20,844 bases of DNA, taken from positions 1 through 20,844 of the forward strand of contig JAXHTH010000264.1 in the NCBI GenBank assembly GCA_034211115.1, given 5' to 3'. Of the stretch, positions 1-7,646 are shown one piece after another. A model generated the notes under the pieces. That model was not told the DNA's origin. It saw only the letters and a program-made list of their open reading frames with translations, and searched no databases. Positions within the stretch are counted from its first letter, which is position 1. Each line of letters opens with the position of its first letter. Source of the DNA: JAXHTH01 sp034211115 (GTDB lineage: Bacteria > Planctomycetota > Phycisphaerae > Phycisphaerales > SM1A02). A program made the translations under genes and the position numbers.

Positions 1-30
1 CCGGAATGGCCCCGGCCCCCGGAAACGGCT

Positions 31-100
31 CATCACTCATCACTCATCGCCCATCGCTCATCGCCCATCGCCCATCGCTCATCGCCCATCACTCATCACT
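31..100. repeat. Heptamer tandem repeat (10 units of CATCRCY)
   Basis: Ten head-to-tail 7-base units are visible: two CATCACT, six CATCGCC/CATCGCT, then two CATCACT. The array overlaps the 3' end of the binding-protein gene, whose TGA stop (plus positions 89-91) and last three codons lie inside it. The same heptamer family reappears at 20647-20674. It resembles the short tandemly repeated repetitive (STRR) heptamers known from cyanobacteria in layout, not in sequence. Positions 1-30 hold only GC-rich sequence with no feature I can support. Confidence 0.9.
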
Positions 101-1516
101 TCGCTTCACAGGCGGCAGTCCCCGCGCCCGCCGATCGCGGTCGATGATGCGATGCAGGTCTTCGGCCGTTTCCTCGAGCAGTTCGCGCAGCGGTTTCGTG
201 CGCCCCGGCGCGGTGGCGCGGCTGAGCATGGCGTTGATCTTCTCCTCCAGGTCCTTCTGGTAGGGCGCGACGGGCACGAAGCCGGGCATCTCGCCCGTTT
301 CCGGATCGGGCGTGATCGCCGCCCGCAGCCACGCCCCGCGACCGACCCAGTTCTCGCGCGGCATGCCCGGGGCGAGCACGCGACCGTCGTCATCCACGAT
401 CCGAGGCGTCTGCCGGAATTCCGGCGAGCGGATCACCGACAACCGGGCCGGCGGCGCCACCCGCAGCATCTTCCAATATAACATCGACTGCTCGAAATCC
501 GTCATCCAGCGGATCATCCGCCACGCGAGTTCCTTGTTGTCGCTGTGCGCGCTGACCGCCCAGAGGACGGATCCGCTGACAATCGCCTCCTTCTTATATG
601 ACGGCAGGGGCGCGACAGCGAAATCGAGATCGGGGTTGATAAGTTCGAAATACGGCGCCCGCCATGAACCCTCCATGAGCATCGCGGTCTGGCCGGCCGC
701 GAAGAGCTTGTCCGGGCCCGTCGCGGAATCCTTCACATCCGCCGAGCGCATCGCGCCGGCGTGGGGGATCATCTCGACGAGGAAGGCCAGCGCCTCGACG
801 CCCGCCTCCGAATCGATGAGCGTGGTCGTCTGATCCTCATCCCACAACTTTCCGCCCGCCTGGGCGAGGAAGGCCATGAACGGCCAGGGCCAGAGTTCGA
901 GATCGAAGCCGTACTGCACGATCCGGCCGCGTGCATCGCGCACGGTGAGCGCCTCGGCGGCACGGTGGAGATCGTTCCACGTCCACGAACCGTCGGGATA
1001 CGGGACCGGGTCCGCGGGGTGGGCTTCATTATATCGATCGAAGATCGTTCTGTTGTAATAGAGTCCGTACTGGGCGTTGTCGGAGGGGAGGGCGTAGCGC
1101 TGCCCATCGACGAGCAGCGCGTCCCAGAGCGCGGGCATGAAGTCCGTCTGCTCGGCGGGGCCGAGGCCGTACTCCGGATGCGCGAGATACCCGTCGATGG
1201 GCTCGAGCACCCCGCGCGAGACCAGCGTGTGATAATCCGTGATGGGCACGCGCATGACATCCGCGCCGGTGCCGAGGATGTGCCAGGCGAGGTACTTGTC
1301 GGTGACGTCGACGTATTTCTCGTACTTGATCTGGAGCCCGGGATGCATGCGCGCAAACTCGCGGGCATAGATGTCGCGGAACAGATTGTCCTCGAAGGGC
1401 ATGCCCCAGACGGCCATCCGAAGATGGAGCTCGGGTTCGTCCTCGGCGGGCGGGGGGACGATGCAGATGAGCGTCGCCCCGACGAGGATCAGGATGAGCA
1501 GGTGGCTGAAGCGCAC
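89..1516 (-). CDS. Sugar ABC transporter, extracellular substrate-binding protein (family 1)
   Basis: This is the periplasmic binding subunit of a carbohydrate ABC importer; it would capture an oligosaccharide and hand it to the two permeases encoded just upstream. The 475-residue protein starts with a hydrophobic signal segment (about residues 4-21) without a convincing lipobox. The mature part has the family-1 binding-protein pattern: a beta-strand opening (RMAVWG), the segment ADVMRVPITDYHTL, then YALPSDNAQYGLYYNR, a W-rich central region, FAAGQTAMLMEGSW, and a helical C-terminus. I chose the GTG at 1516 because it sits 2 bases after the permease stop and is preceded by a purine-rich ribosome site (GGGAGGGAAGGG). 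An open frame extends further upstream but lies over the permease gene. The C-terminus runs into a heptamer repeat. The ligand cannot be read from sequence. Confidence 0.9.
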   Translation of the reverse strand: MRFSHLLILILVGATLICIVPPPAEDEPELHLRMAVWGMPFEDNLFRDIYAREFARMHPGLQIKYEKYVDVTDKYLAWHILGTGADVMRVPITDYHTLVSRGVLEPIDGYLAHPEYGLGPAEQTDFMPALWDALLVDGQRYALPSDNAQYGLYYNRTIFDRYNEAHPADPVPYPDGSWTWNDLHRAAEALTVRDARGRIVQYGFDLELWPWPFMAFLAQAGGKLWDEDQTTTLIDSEAGVEALAFLVEMIPHAGAMRSADVKDSATGPDKLFAAGQTAMLMEGSWRAPYFELINPDLDFAVAPLPSYKKEAIVSGSVLWAVSAHSDNKELAWRMIRWMTDFEQSMLYWKMLRVAPPARLSVIRSPEFRQTPRIVDDDGRVLAPGMPRENWVGRGAWLRAAITPDPETGEMPGFVPVAPYQKDLEEKINAMLSRATAPGRTKPLRELLEETAEDLHRIIDRDRRARGLPPVKRSDE

Positions 1517-1518
1517 GG

Positions 1519-2370
1519 CTATCCCTTCCCTCCCGTCAGCGCGAGCCCGCGGACGAAGCTGCGCTGGAAGAGCAGGAAGACGATGATGGTGGGGACGGTG
1601 ATGATCGTCGCCGCCGCCATCTGCACGGGCCAGGAGGAGACGTAATATCCGGCCGACAGGCGCGCCACCGCCAGGGGGAGCGTGACGTGCTCCTCGGAAT
1701 CGATGACGATCAGGGGCCAGAAGAAGTTGTTCCACGACCACATGAAGGTGAAGATGGCGAGCGCGCCGATCGCGGGCCGTATGCAGGGCAGGACGATATT
1801 GACAAACAGTTCAAAGTCCGTGAACCCGTCGATGCGGCCGGCGTCAAGCAGGCTGTCCGGGACCGCGGCGATCGACTGCCGCATGTAGAAGATGCCGAAC
1901 GCGGTGGCGAGGAAGGGCACGATCAGCGCGTGAAGATGATCGACATACCCCAGCCAGCCGCAGATGAGGTAGGCGAAGATGAAATACACCTGCATGGGCA
2001 GGAGCATGGTGGCGATGGTGAGGGCGAAGGTGATCCGCCGGCCGGAGAAACGCAGCTTGGCGAAGACGAAACCCGCCAGCGCGTTGTGAAGGACGGAAAG
2101 AACGGTGGTCACCACCGCGACGATGATGCTGTTCAGGTAGAACTCGCCCAGCCGGGCGTCTTCCCACGCCGTGACGTAATTGCTCCATTGCCAGCTTCCG
2201 GGGGCCCCGGGCGGGAGGAGCGTGATGTCGGCGGCGATCGCCTGCGCATCGGTCTTCAGCGAGGTCGTGATCATCCACGCCAGGGGCAGGAGCATGGTCA
2301 GCGCGGCGGCGTACGTGATCGCGTGCGCGAGGAGCCGGAGAGGCCAGGGCGGGCGCATCCAGTCGTTCAT
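1519..2370 (-). CDS. Carbohydrate ABC transporter permease (MalG/UgpE type)
   Basis: This is the second inner-membrane permease of the sugar importer, 283 residues, the usual length for MalG/UgpE-type subunits. About six membrane segments are visible, the first at residues 17-36. The cytoplasmic EAA-type coupling loop lies near residues 176-200 (DAGRIDGFTDFELFVNIVLP), with the conserved Gly and Pro that contact the ATPase. The N-terminal layout (TM1 then TSLKTDAQ) is typical of this subfamily. The ATG at 2370 overlaps the stop of the upstream permease as ATGA, a sign of translational coupling. Downstream, the binding-protein gene begins 2 bases after its stop. All three genes therefore look like one transcript. 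Confidence 0.93.
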   Translation of the reverse strand: MNDWMRPPWPLRLLAHAITYAAALTMLLPLAWMITTSLKTDAQAIAADITLLPPGAPGSWQWSNYVTAWEDARLGEFYLNSIIVAVVTTVLSVLHNALAGFVFAKLRFSGRRITFALTIATMLLPMQVYFIFAYLICGWLGYVDHLHALIVPFLATAFGIFYMRQSIAAVPDSLLDAGRIDGFTDFELFVNIVLPCIRPAIGALAIFTFMWSWNNFFWPLIVIDSEEHVTLPLAVARLSAGYYVSSWPVQMAAATIITVPTIIVFLLFQRSFVRGLALTGGKG

Positions 2371-3260
2371 CGCGCGCCCTCCGCCGAGGCCCGGAACCAT
2401 CGGAACTGGGCGATCGTCACGACGGCACTGAGAAGAAGGACGAACACGCCGACGGTGGCGGCATACCCCAGCCGATTGGCGGCGAACTCGCGGTACAGAT
2501 GCGCGTTGAGCACGTCCGTCCAGCGCTGCTCGGCCCCGCCGGTGATGACCCAGACGAGATCGAACACCTGCAGGGCCCAGATGGCGCCGGTGATGAGGAG
2601 GAAGGCGGTCATGGGGCGCACCGCGGGCCAGGTGACGTGGAGAGTGGTGCGCCATGAGCCGGCCCCGTCCACGCCGGCCGCCTCGAACATCGATCTGGGC
2701 ACCTGGCTGAGGGCGGCGAGGTAGAGCACGACGCAGAAGCCGACCTGCCGCCAGATCTGGATGAAGATGATCGCGGCCAGCGCCCAGGGAGTGTCGCCCA
2801 GCCACAGCGGCAGCTCGCCGCCGAAGAGGCCCTCCAGGTGCAGGCCGCGCAGCGAGGCGTTCACCAGGCCCGACTGCGGATCGAGCACCCACCGCCAGAT
2901 GAAGCCGACGGCCACGATCGAAATCACCGTGGGCAGGAAGAAAACCGTCCGCGTGATCGTCGATCCAACGAACCACCGCGCGTGCAGGGCGACGGCGAAG
3001 AGGAACGCGGCGACCGTCGTCAGCGGCACCGTGATCAGGGCGAAGAGCACGGTGTTGCGCAGGGCGTAGGCGAACTGCGGATCGTCGGCGAGCAGGGCGC
3101 GGTAATTCTCCAGACCGATGAACCGCGGCAGCCCGCCGCCGTCCCACTCGAAGAAGCTCAGGGCGATCCCGGCCAGCGTGGGCAGGGCGATGAAGACGCC
3201 GATCACCGCCAGCGGGAACGCGATGAACGACCAGGCCGTGATGTTCGAGCGTCGGTTCAT
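2367..3260 (-). CDS. Carbohydrate ABC transporter permease (MalF/UgpA type)
   Basis: This is the first permease of the importer, 297 residues. Features in order: N-terminal TM1 at about residues 9-36 ending in the typical SFFEWDG, then FIGLENYRALL, a pattern found in nearly all UgpA-like permeases; further TM segments; and the EAA loop at residues 193-216 (EAAGVDGAGSWRTTLHVTWP). The ATG at 3260 gives a normal family length. An in-frame ATG at 3386 would add 42 low-complexity residues and run almost into the divergent GH2 gene, so I rejected it. It is the first gene of the operon permease-permease-binding protein, and no ATPase gene is in the operon. The likely ATPase is the separate gene at 7647-8783. 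Confidence 0.93.
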   Translation of the reverse strand: MNRRSNITAWSFIAFPLAVIGVFIALPTLAGIALSFFEWDGGGLPRFIGLENYRALLADDPQFAYALRNTVLFALITVPLTTVAAFLFAVALHARWFVGSTITRTVFFLPTVISIVAVGFIWRWVLDPQSGLVNASLRGLHLEGLFGGELPLWLGDTPWALAAIIFIQIWRQVGFCVVLYLAALSQVPRSMFEAAGVDGAGSWRTTLHVTWPAVRPMTAFLLITGAIWALQVFDLVWVITGGAEQRWTDVLNAHLYREFAANRLGYAATVGVFVLLLSAVVTIAQFRWFRASAEGAR

Positions 3261-3303
3261 GCTGCGGCACGGCTTCGGCGGGGGCGCGGAGGCGTCGTGG
3301 CTC

Positions 3304-3309
3304 ACGATA
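3304..3309 (-). promoter_or_regulatory. Candidate extended -10 for the permease operon
   Basis: On the minus strand this reads TGATATCGT, a TGn extended -10 pattern with hexamer TATCGT (4 of 6 matches to TATAAT). It would place the transcript start near 3297, about 36 bases before the permease ATG. No good -35 is visible. Prediction from pattern only. Confidence 0.3.
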
Positions 3310-3324
3310 TCACGATCGCCGCCG

Positions 3325-3358
3325 CCGCGCCGGCCCCCCGAAGACCGCGCCGGCCCCC
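3325..3358. promoter_or_regulatory. 14-bp direct repeat in the permease/GH2 divergent promoter region
   Basis: CCGCGCCGGCCCCC occurs at 3325-3338 and again at 3345-3358, 20 bases apart start to start, so both copies face the same side of the helix. They lie between the candidate -10 boxes of the two divergent transcripts. This is a plausible operator for a sugar-responsive regulator. Such GC-rich runs also arise by chance in this genome. Confidence 0.35.
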
Positions 3359-3380
3359 GACGCGCTCTTCCGGAGGCCGG

Positions 3381-3386
3381 TATCAT
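3381..3386 (+). promoter_or_regulatory. Candidate -10 (TATCAT) for the GH2 gene
   Basis: TATCAT ends 8 bases before the ATG at 3395, so transcription would begin at or next to the start codon. The preceding CTTCCGGAGGCCGG closely matches the sequence before the TATCAT of xseA at 15039. No Shine-Dalgarno sequence can fit. Confidence 0.35.
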
Positions 3387-3394
3387 CGGGGCCG

Positions 3395-6247
3395 ATGAGC
3401 CGGGCAGGGAATGCGAACATCATCGATCTGGGCGGTTCGTGGCGGCTGCGCGCCGATCCGGCCGACCAAGGGCTCGCTGAGCGATGGTTCGCGCCCCCGG
3501 AAGAGGACGGGTGGCGCGAAGACGGCGAGCCAATCGAGATCCCCTGTGCCTGGCAGCAGGTGCTCGGGCCGGACTATCACGGCATCGCCTGGCTGCAGCG
3601 GGCGGTGCGCCTGCCGCGCCGCTGGCGCCGGCGGCGGGCGGATCATCGGCTCTGGCTGCGCTTCGAGGCGGTGGCCACCGACTGCCGGGCGTGGGTGAAC
3701 GGCGTCGAGGTCGGTCGGCACGTGGGCGACTCCGTGCCCTTCCAGTTCGACGTCAGCGAGGCGATCGACAGCGCGCATGAGGTCGACATCGTCCTTCGCG
3801 TCGATCAGGTTCACGCCGAGCCGCCTGAGAAGGAGGGCGACCTTCAGCGCGGCCACATCACCAAGGGATTTCACGATGTGATCTCCCTCCAGCACGGCGG
3901 AGTCTGGCAGCCCGTGCAGCTTGTCCGGACGGGGCTGCTCTGCGCGATCCCCGATGGCATCAGCGTCCATCCCGACGCGCGCACCGGCCGCATCCGTCTC
4001 CACGTGCAGCTCGAGCCGGTGGCGCGCCGGCGCCCGGGTCAGGTGCGGGCCAGGATCCGCGTCATCGAGATGGTGGACGCCGAGGCGATCGTCGACTGGC
4101 GCGCGTCGGCGACGGTCACCCCCGACGCAACGGAGGTTGCGCTCGTCCTGCCCACGCACAAGCCGTGGCGGTGGAGGCCGGCGAAGCCGTCTCGGTATCA
4201 ACTGGAGGTCCAGTTGCGCGACCGGGGGCACGTGAGCGAGCGGCACGTCATCCCGATCGGGTTCCGCGAGATCGAGACGACGGGCTCGTCGATCCGGCTC
4301 AACGGCCGGCCGATCTTCATCCGCGGCGTGCTGGACTGGGGGCACGAGCCGGAGCACATCGCCCCGGCCCCGACCCCGGACGAGGTGCGGCGCCGCTTCC
4401 AGCGGCTGCGCGAAATGGGTTTCAACTGCGTCTGCCTGTGCATGTGGTACCCGCCGCGATACTTCTACGACATCGCCGACGAGACGGGCATGCTCATCTG
4501 GCAGGAACATCCCGTCTGGCAGTCGCCGATGGACGATGAGCATCGTGATGAATACGAGCGCATGTACGAGGCGTTCATGCGCCGCGATGTCAATCACCCT
4601 TCGGTCGTCATCGTCAGCGCGACGTGCGAGCATCCTTCATTCAATCCCGCCCTGGCCGGGTGGTGGTGGAAGACCGCGCGGCAGCGCCTTCCTGATCGCC
4701 TGCTTCAGCTTCAGACGGCATCATTCAAGTGGGCGGATGCGGAGCGCACCGATCTGCACGATGAGCACACCTATGACAACTCGAACCGATGGGTGAGTTA
4801 CCTGGAGGACGTGCAGGCGCATCTGAAGACCCTGCCGGCGAAGCCGTTCGTGATGGGCGAGACGGTGCTGTTCACGGCGTGGCCCGATGTTCAGGAACTG
4901 TCGAAGCACATTTCCGGGGGCCGGCCGTGGTGGCTGCCGAATACCTTCGAGCACCAGTGCGCTCTGGAACAGAAGTGGACGGATCGATACGGCCGGCCGG
5001 TGGTGGAGCGCTTCCGTCGGCAGGCCGAGCGCTACCAATACATCGGGCGCAAGTTCCAGGTCGAACAGTTCCGGCGATACCCAAACCACGTCGGTTTCGT
5101 GATGAACCACCTGCGCGACGTGCCGCAGTGCCAGTGCGGTTTCATGGATGACCTCGATCGCTGGCGGGGGAGAAGCGAACAGTACCGGCCCTGGCTGGGA
5201 GATGCGGCGCTGCTGTTGCTCACGCCCGATCAGCGGCGAGGGTTCATGCGCCGGTCGGATCGAACGATCGTGCGCTGCGGGCTGGCCCTGTCCAACTACG
5301 GGAGCAAGGCGTTTTCGGGCCCGGTCAGCGTGCGGGTGAAGGTGGAGGAGACGCCGCCGATCGAGGTGTGCTCCCTGTCCCTGAGCTGCCCGCGGGGCGA
5401 AGTCAAGCAGGCGTCGTTCGAATCGGCGCTGCCCGTGGCGCAGAAGCCGAAGTGGATGCAGGTAATTGCGGAGGCGGAGGGGATACCGCGCAACTGGTGG
5501 GACCTGTGGGTGTTCCCGCCGGTCGAGGCGCCGCCGCCGCCGCGCGCGGCCCGCCTGGTCGGCTTGCCGTTCGAGGAGCGCGATGCACAGCCGGATGAGG
5601 TGGAGCGCGGCTACAGTCGCGGGTTCGGCCTGCCGGTTCGGAACTGGCGGTGCGTGTTGCCCGATCCCGCCATCCTCGCCCCGGAACTGCGCGCGTGGAA
5701 GGCGGATGGGCCGATTCCGCGGGATCTGCGTGCAATCGTCACGCATCGGCTGACCGGCCCGCTCCTGGACTGGATGGCGGGGGGAGGGCGCATCATCCTC
5801 CTCGCATCGAAGGCGGCCGGCGGGCTGGGCACGCGATACGAGTGGATCTTCGGCGGCGTGCCGCTCGTCATCGAGGAAGGGCCGCTGACGAGCGGCGACA
5901 GCGAATGGATCGTCGATCTGCTCGGGTACGATCTCGTGCGGCGCTATTGCCGCGTCATTCCCGTGGAGGAGCTCGGCATCGCCGACGCGGTCGATCCCCT
6001 CATCCGGCTGGTGTATACGCACGATCAGACGGAGCACGCACGCTTCCTCGATTTCCTGTTCATGACGCGGGTCGGCGCCGGGCTGCTGATGGTCTCGAGT
6101 CTCGATCACAGCGAAGATACGGGACAGTATCTGTTGCGGAAACTGATTGCGTTCGCCGCATCGGACGAAGCAAGCGCAACGCGCGAGCTGGATCCCGCGT
6201 TCCTGCGCCGATCATGTGCGGGTGCCGTGCTTCATCCCGAAGGGTGA
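3395..6247 (+). CDS. Glycoside hydrolase family 2-like protein
   Basis: This is a 950-residue GH2-type enzyme, probably acting on the sugar taken up by the adjacent ABC system. No signal peptide is seen, so it is probably cytoplasmic. Domains in order: a jelly-roll sugar-binding domain (about 10-180, with GGSWRLRADP and WVNGVEVGRHVGD), an Ig-like domain (about 185-290), a TIM barrel starting at SIRLNGRPIFIRGV (299-311), and a C-terminal part (about 630-945). That last part contains a strand-rich segment and a Rossmann-like stretch (LDWMAGGGRIILLAS) recalling the amidotransferase-like domains of other glycosidases. The acid/base candidate is E412, in NHPSVVIVSATCEHPS; the nucleophile candidate is E489, in KPFVMGET. 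The residue before E412 is Cys, where clan GH-A enzymes nearly always have Asn. The TGA stop lies inside a palindromic repeat. Exact substrate unknown. Confidence 0.85.
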   Translation: MSRAGNANIIDLGGSWRLRADPADQGLAERWFAPPEEDGWREDGEPIEIPCAWQQVLGPDYHGIAWLQRAVRLPRRWRRRRADHRLWLRFEAVATDCRAWVNGVEVGRHVGDSVPFQFDVSEAIDSAHEVDIVLRVDQVHAEPPEKEGDLQRGHITKGFHDVISLQHGGVWQPVQLVRTGLLCAIPDGISVHPDARTGRIRLHVQLEPVARRRPGQVRARIRVIEMVDAEAIVDWRASATVTPDATEVALVLPTHKPWRWRPAKPSRYQLEVQLRDRGHVSERHVIPIGFREIETTGSSIRLNGRPIFIRGVLDWGHEPEHIAPAPTPDEVRRRFQRLREMGFNCVCLCMWYPPRYFYDIADETGMLIWQEHPVWQSPMDDEHRDEYERMYEAFMRRDVNHPSVVIVSATCEHPSFNPALAGWWWKTARQRLPDRLLQLQTASFKWADAERTDLHDEHTYDNSNRWVSYLEDVQAHLKTLPAKPFVMGETVLFTAWPDVQELSKHISGGRPWWLPNTFEHQCALEQKWTDRYGRPVVERFRRQAERYQYIGRKFQVEQFRRYPNHVGFVMNHLRDVPQCQCGFMDDLDRWRGRSEQYRPWLGDAALLLLTPDQRRGFMRRSDRTIVRCGLALSNYGSKAFSGPVSVRVKVEETPPIEVCSLSLSCPRGEVKQASFESALPVAQKPKWMQVIAEAEGIPRNWWDLWVFPPVEAPPPPRAARLVGLPFEERDAQPDEVERGYSRGFGLPVRNWRCVLPDPAILAPELRAWKADGPIPRDLRAIVTHRLTGPLLDWMAGGGRIILLASKAAGGLGTRYEWIFGGVPLVIEEGPLTSGDSEWIVDLLGYDLVRRYCRVIPVEELGIADAVDPLIRLVYTHDQTEHARFLDFLFMTRVGAGLLMVSSLDHSEDTGQYLLRKLIAFAASDEASATRELDPAFLRRSCAGAVLHPEG

Positions 6248-6257
6248 AGCATGCCGA
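6220..6257 (+). repeat. Palindromic element, copy A
   Basis: A hairpin is formed by TGCTTCA (6228-6234) and TGAAGCA (6245-6251), with inner CCC/GGG, a GAA loop and one bulged T. Its left arm encodes the last GH2 residues and its right arm contains the GH2 stop codon (6245-6247). It begins with GGGTGCC, shared with copies B and C. Confidence 0.85.
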
Positions 6258-6267
6258 TCAGAATGCA

Positions 6268-6306
6268 GGGTGCCCCGCTTCATCCGCGCAGCGGTGAGCA
6301 TGCGAT
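6268..6306 (+). repeat. Palindromic element, copy B (degenerate)
   Basis: It aligns to copy A from GGGTGCC through GCTTCATCC, a changed loop, GGTGA-GCATGC and GAT. It lies 48 bases downstream in the same orientation. Pairing of the arms is only partial, so it looks like a decayed copy. Confidence 0.65.
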
Positions 6307-6324
6307 TGCGCGCCCGGCGCACAA

Positions 6325-6358
6325 CCATGCTTCGCCCTTCGGGACGAAGCATGGCACC
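6325..6358 (-). repeat. Palindromic element, copy C (inverted)
   Basis: CCATGCTTCG (6325-6334) pairs perfectly with CGAAGCATGG (6345-6354); inner CCC/GGG closes a TTC loop with one bulged A. Read on the minus strand it matches copy A, including the leading GGTGCC. It could act as a transcription stop or RNA-stabilising hairpin between the convergent GH2 and GH172 genes, although no T-run follows on either strand. Confidence 0.85.
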
Positions 6359-6373
6359 GACAATCCGCATATC

Positions 6374-6401
6374 TCGGCTTTCGGCTTTCCGCGTTTCAGG
6401 T
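6374..6401. repeat. Degenerate heptamer repeat
   Basis: Four 7-base units are seen: TCGGCTT, TCGGCTT, TCCGCGT, TTCAGGT, with a weaker fifth unit at 6402-6408 reaching the GH172 stop codon (6405-6407 on plus). The string TTCCGCGTTTC here also occurs at the edge of the octamer array near 12784. Confidence 0.5.
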
Positions 6402-6404
6402 TTC

Positions 6405-7511
6405 TCATCTTGGCCAGCGTTCATCCATCGACGGCAGCGGCTTCAGCGGCGCGCTGGGCAGGGTCTGGTACCAGTACGCCACGGAGGCGATGTCATCGGC
6501 GAGCGGCTGGTACGTGCCGTCCGGCCACCATCCCAGCGCCTGGATCGTCACGCGGAGTTCCTCCCGGAAGCGGATCGGGTCGGGAATGTGCCAGCGATAA
6601 AGGCCGTGCGCGGGGATGCGCTGGCCGTTGCGACGCGACGGCTCGTACACCGCCTGCGGGTAGCCGAGGAAGGGCCCGCTGTAGCAGGCGGGTCGCACGT
6701 CACTGACGCCTTCGGCGGTGAATCCCCACGCACCGCCGAAGTAATCCTCGGTGCCCGTCCCGCAGATGGTCGGTGCATCCACCGGCTCGCCGTCGATGAA
6801 GAACTTCATCTCGCCTTCGCCCCACCAGCCGTTGGCGAGCTGGTTCCAGACGAGGTAGGTGCCGATGTACTGGCCGCGGCCACTGACACCGTCGATGATG
6901 ATGTGCTCGGGATGATCGCGGTTTGTCGTCGCGCGCCGCCAGCCTGCATGCAGATACGCGACGTCGTCACCGATTTCGCCCAGGGCGTAGGTGATCTGGT
7001 AAAAGAACGCGGGAATCGGATCGGGACCGTCGTTGGTGATCTCGATGCGGATGCGCTTTCGGAACGGCATGGGCCAGTAGGCGTTCATCCCGCCGCGGGG
7101 ATTGACGGCGACGGGGAGGGAGGTGACGCGGGCGACGCCGTCGATGCCGTTGGCGAAGAAATCGCCCAGCGGCGTCTCGATCGAGGCGTGCGCCTGGTCG
7201 TCGTAATACACGCGGAGGGCGATGGTGCGCAGAATGGTCGGCTCGACGGTGATCCAGATGTGCTGGACCACACCCGGGCCGGCGATGTCGGCGATGGTGA
7301 CGGTCTGTTGCGGCGCGATGTCGACGAGGCAGGGGCGGACCTTCCAGCCTCTGCCGAGCTTCCGTGCCGCGAGGGAGCAGTGCGCATCATCGCCCGGCGC
7401 GGCCAGAGCGCCCCCGGAGCGGGCGCCGGTGGGGTTCTCCGCGGAGATCGACCGCGTTTCGGCGTCGCGGAGGCGGCTGATCGCGGCGAGATCGAAGAGG
7501 TGATGGCTCAT
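6405..7511 (-). CDS. Glycoside hydrolase family 172 (DUF2961) protein
   Basis: This 368-residue protein is the length of a single GH172/DUF2961 double jelly-roll domain. Family hallmarks are visible: an N-terminal SAENPTGARSGG (23-34), PGVVQHIWITV (79-89), GMNAYWPMPF (141-150), GEGEMKFFIDG (231-241) and GTGTEDYFGGAWGF (251-264). E234 and E255 occupy the positions of the family's acidic pair; their 21-residue spacing fits what I recall of the Bifidobacterium enzyme. Characterised GH172 members act on alpha-fructofuranosides, difructose dianhydride and D-arabinofuranosides, so a furanose-containing substrate is likely. There is no signal peptide, so it is probably cytoplasmic, unless subunits form a ring as in known members. 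The ATG at 7511 is the natural start. The gene is divergent from the ABC ATPase and convergent with GH2. Exact specificity cannot be read. Confidence 0.92.
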   Translation of the reverse strand: MSHHLFDLAAISRLRDAETRSISAENPTGARSGGALAAPGDDAHCSLAARKLGRGWKVRPCLVDIAPQQTVTIADIAGPGVVQHIWITVEPTILRTIALRVYYDDQAHASIETPLGDFFANGIDGVARVTSLPVAVNPRGGMNAYWPMPFRKRIRIEITNDGPDPIPAFFYQITYALGEIGDDVAYLHAGWRRATTNRDHPEHIIIDGVSGRGQYIGTYLVWNQLANGWWGEGEMKFFIDGEPVDAPTICGTGTEDYFGGAWGFTAEGVSDVRPACYSGPFLGYPQAVYEPSRRNGQRIPAHGLYRWHIPDPIRFREELRVTIQALGWWPDGTYQPLADDIASVAYWYQTLPSAPLKPLPSMDERWPR

Positions 7512-7646
7512 GGCGGTTCGCTCGCTGAAGGGGGGCGGAAATCGTCATCGTCCCGGCCGCGGACGCCGCTGGCAAGGGCGAACGCGGCCCGGGGCGGCGA
7601 GCCGACCGCGATACGGGTACGATTCGGCTTTCCAAGCAGGTGGACG

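Noticed and set aside
31..100. Possible CRISPR array
   Set aside because: The units are 7 bases with no spacers, and no cas genes are present. The same holds for the octamer and other heptamer arrays.
3261..3386. Upstream ATG (3386) for the first permease
   Set aside because: It adds 42 Gly/Arg/Pro-rich residues before a normal permease start and would occupy the divergent promoter region.
3383..4633. Long minus-strand open frame opposite the GH2 gene
   Set aside because: It mirrors the codon structure of the GH2 gene; the translation is Arg/Pro/His-rich and matches no family. A typical high-GC antisense shadow.
6147..7646. Plus-strand N-terminal extension of the ABC ATPase
   Set aside because: It would run antisense through the whole GH172 gene; the ATPase family start lies at 7647 with its own ribosome site.
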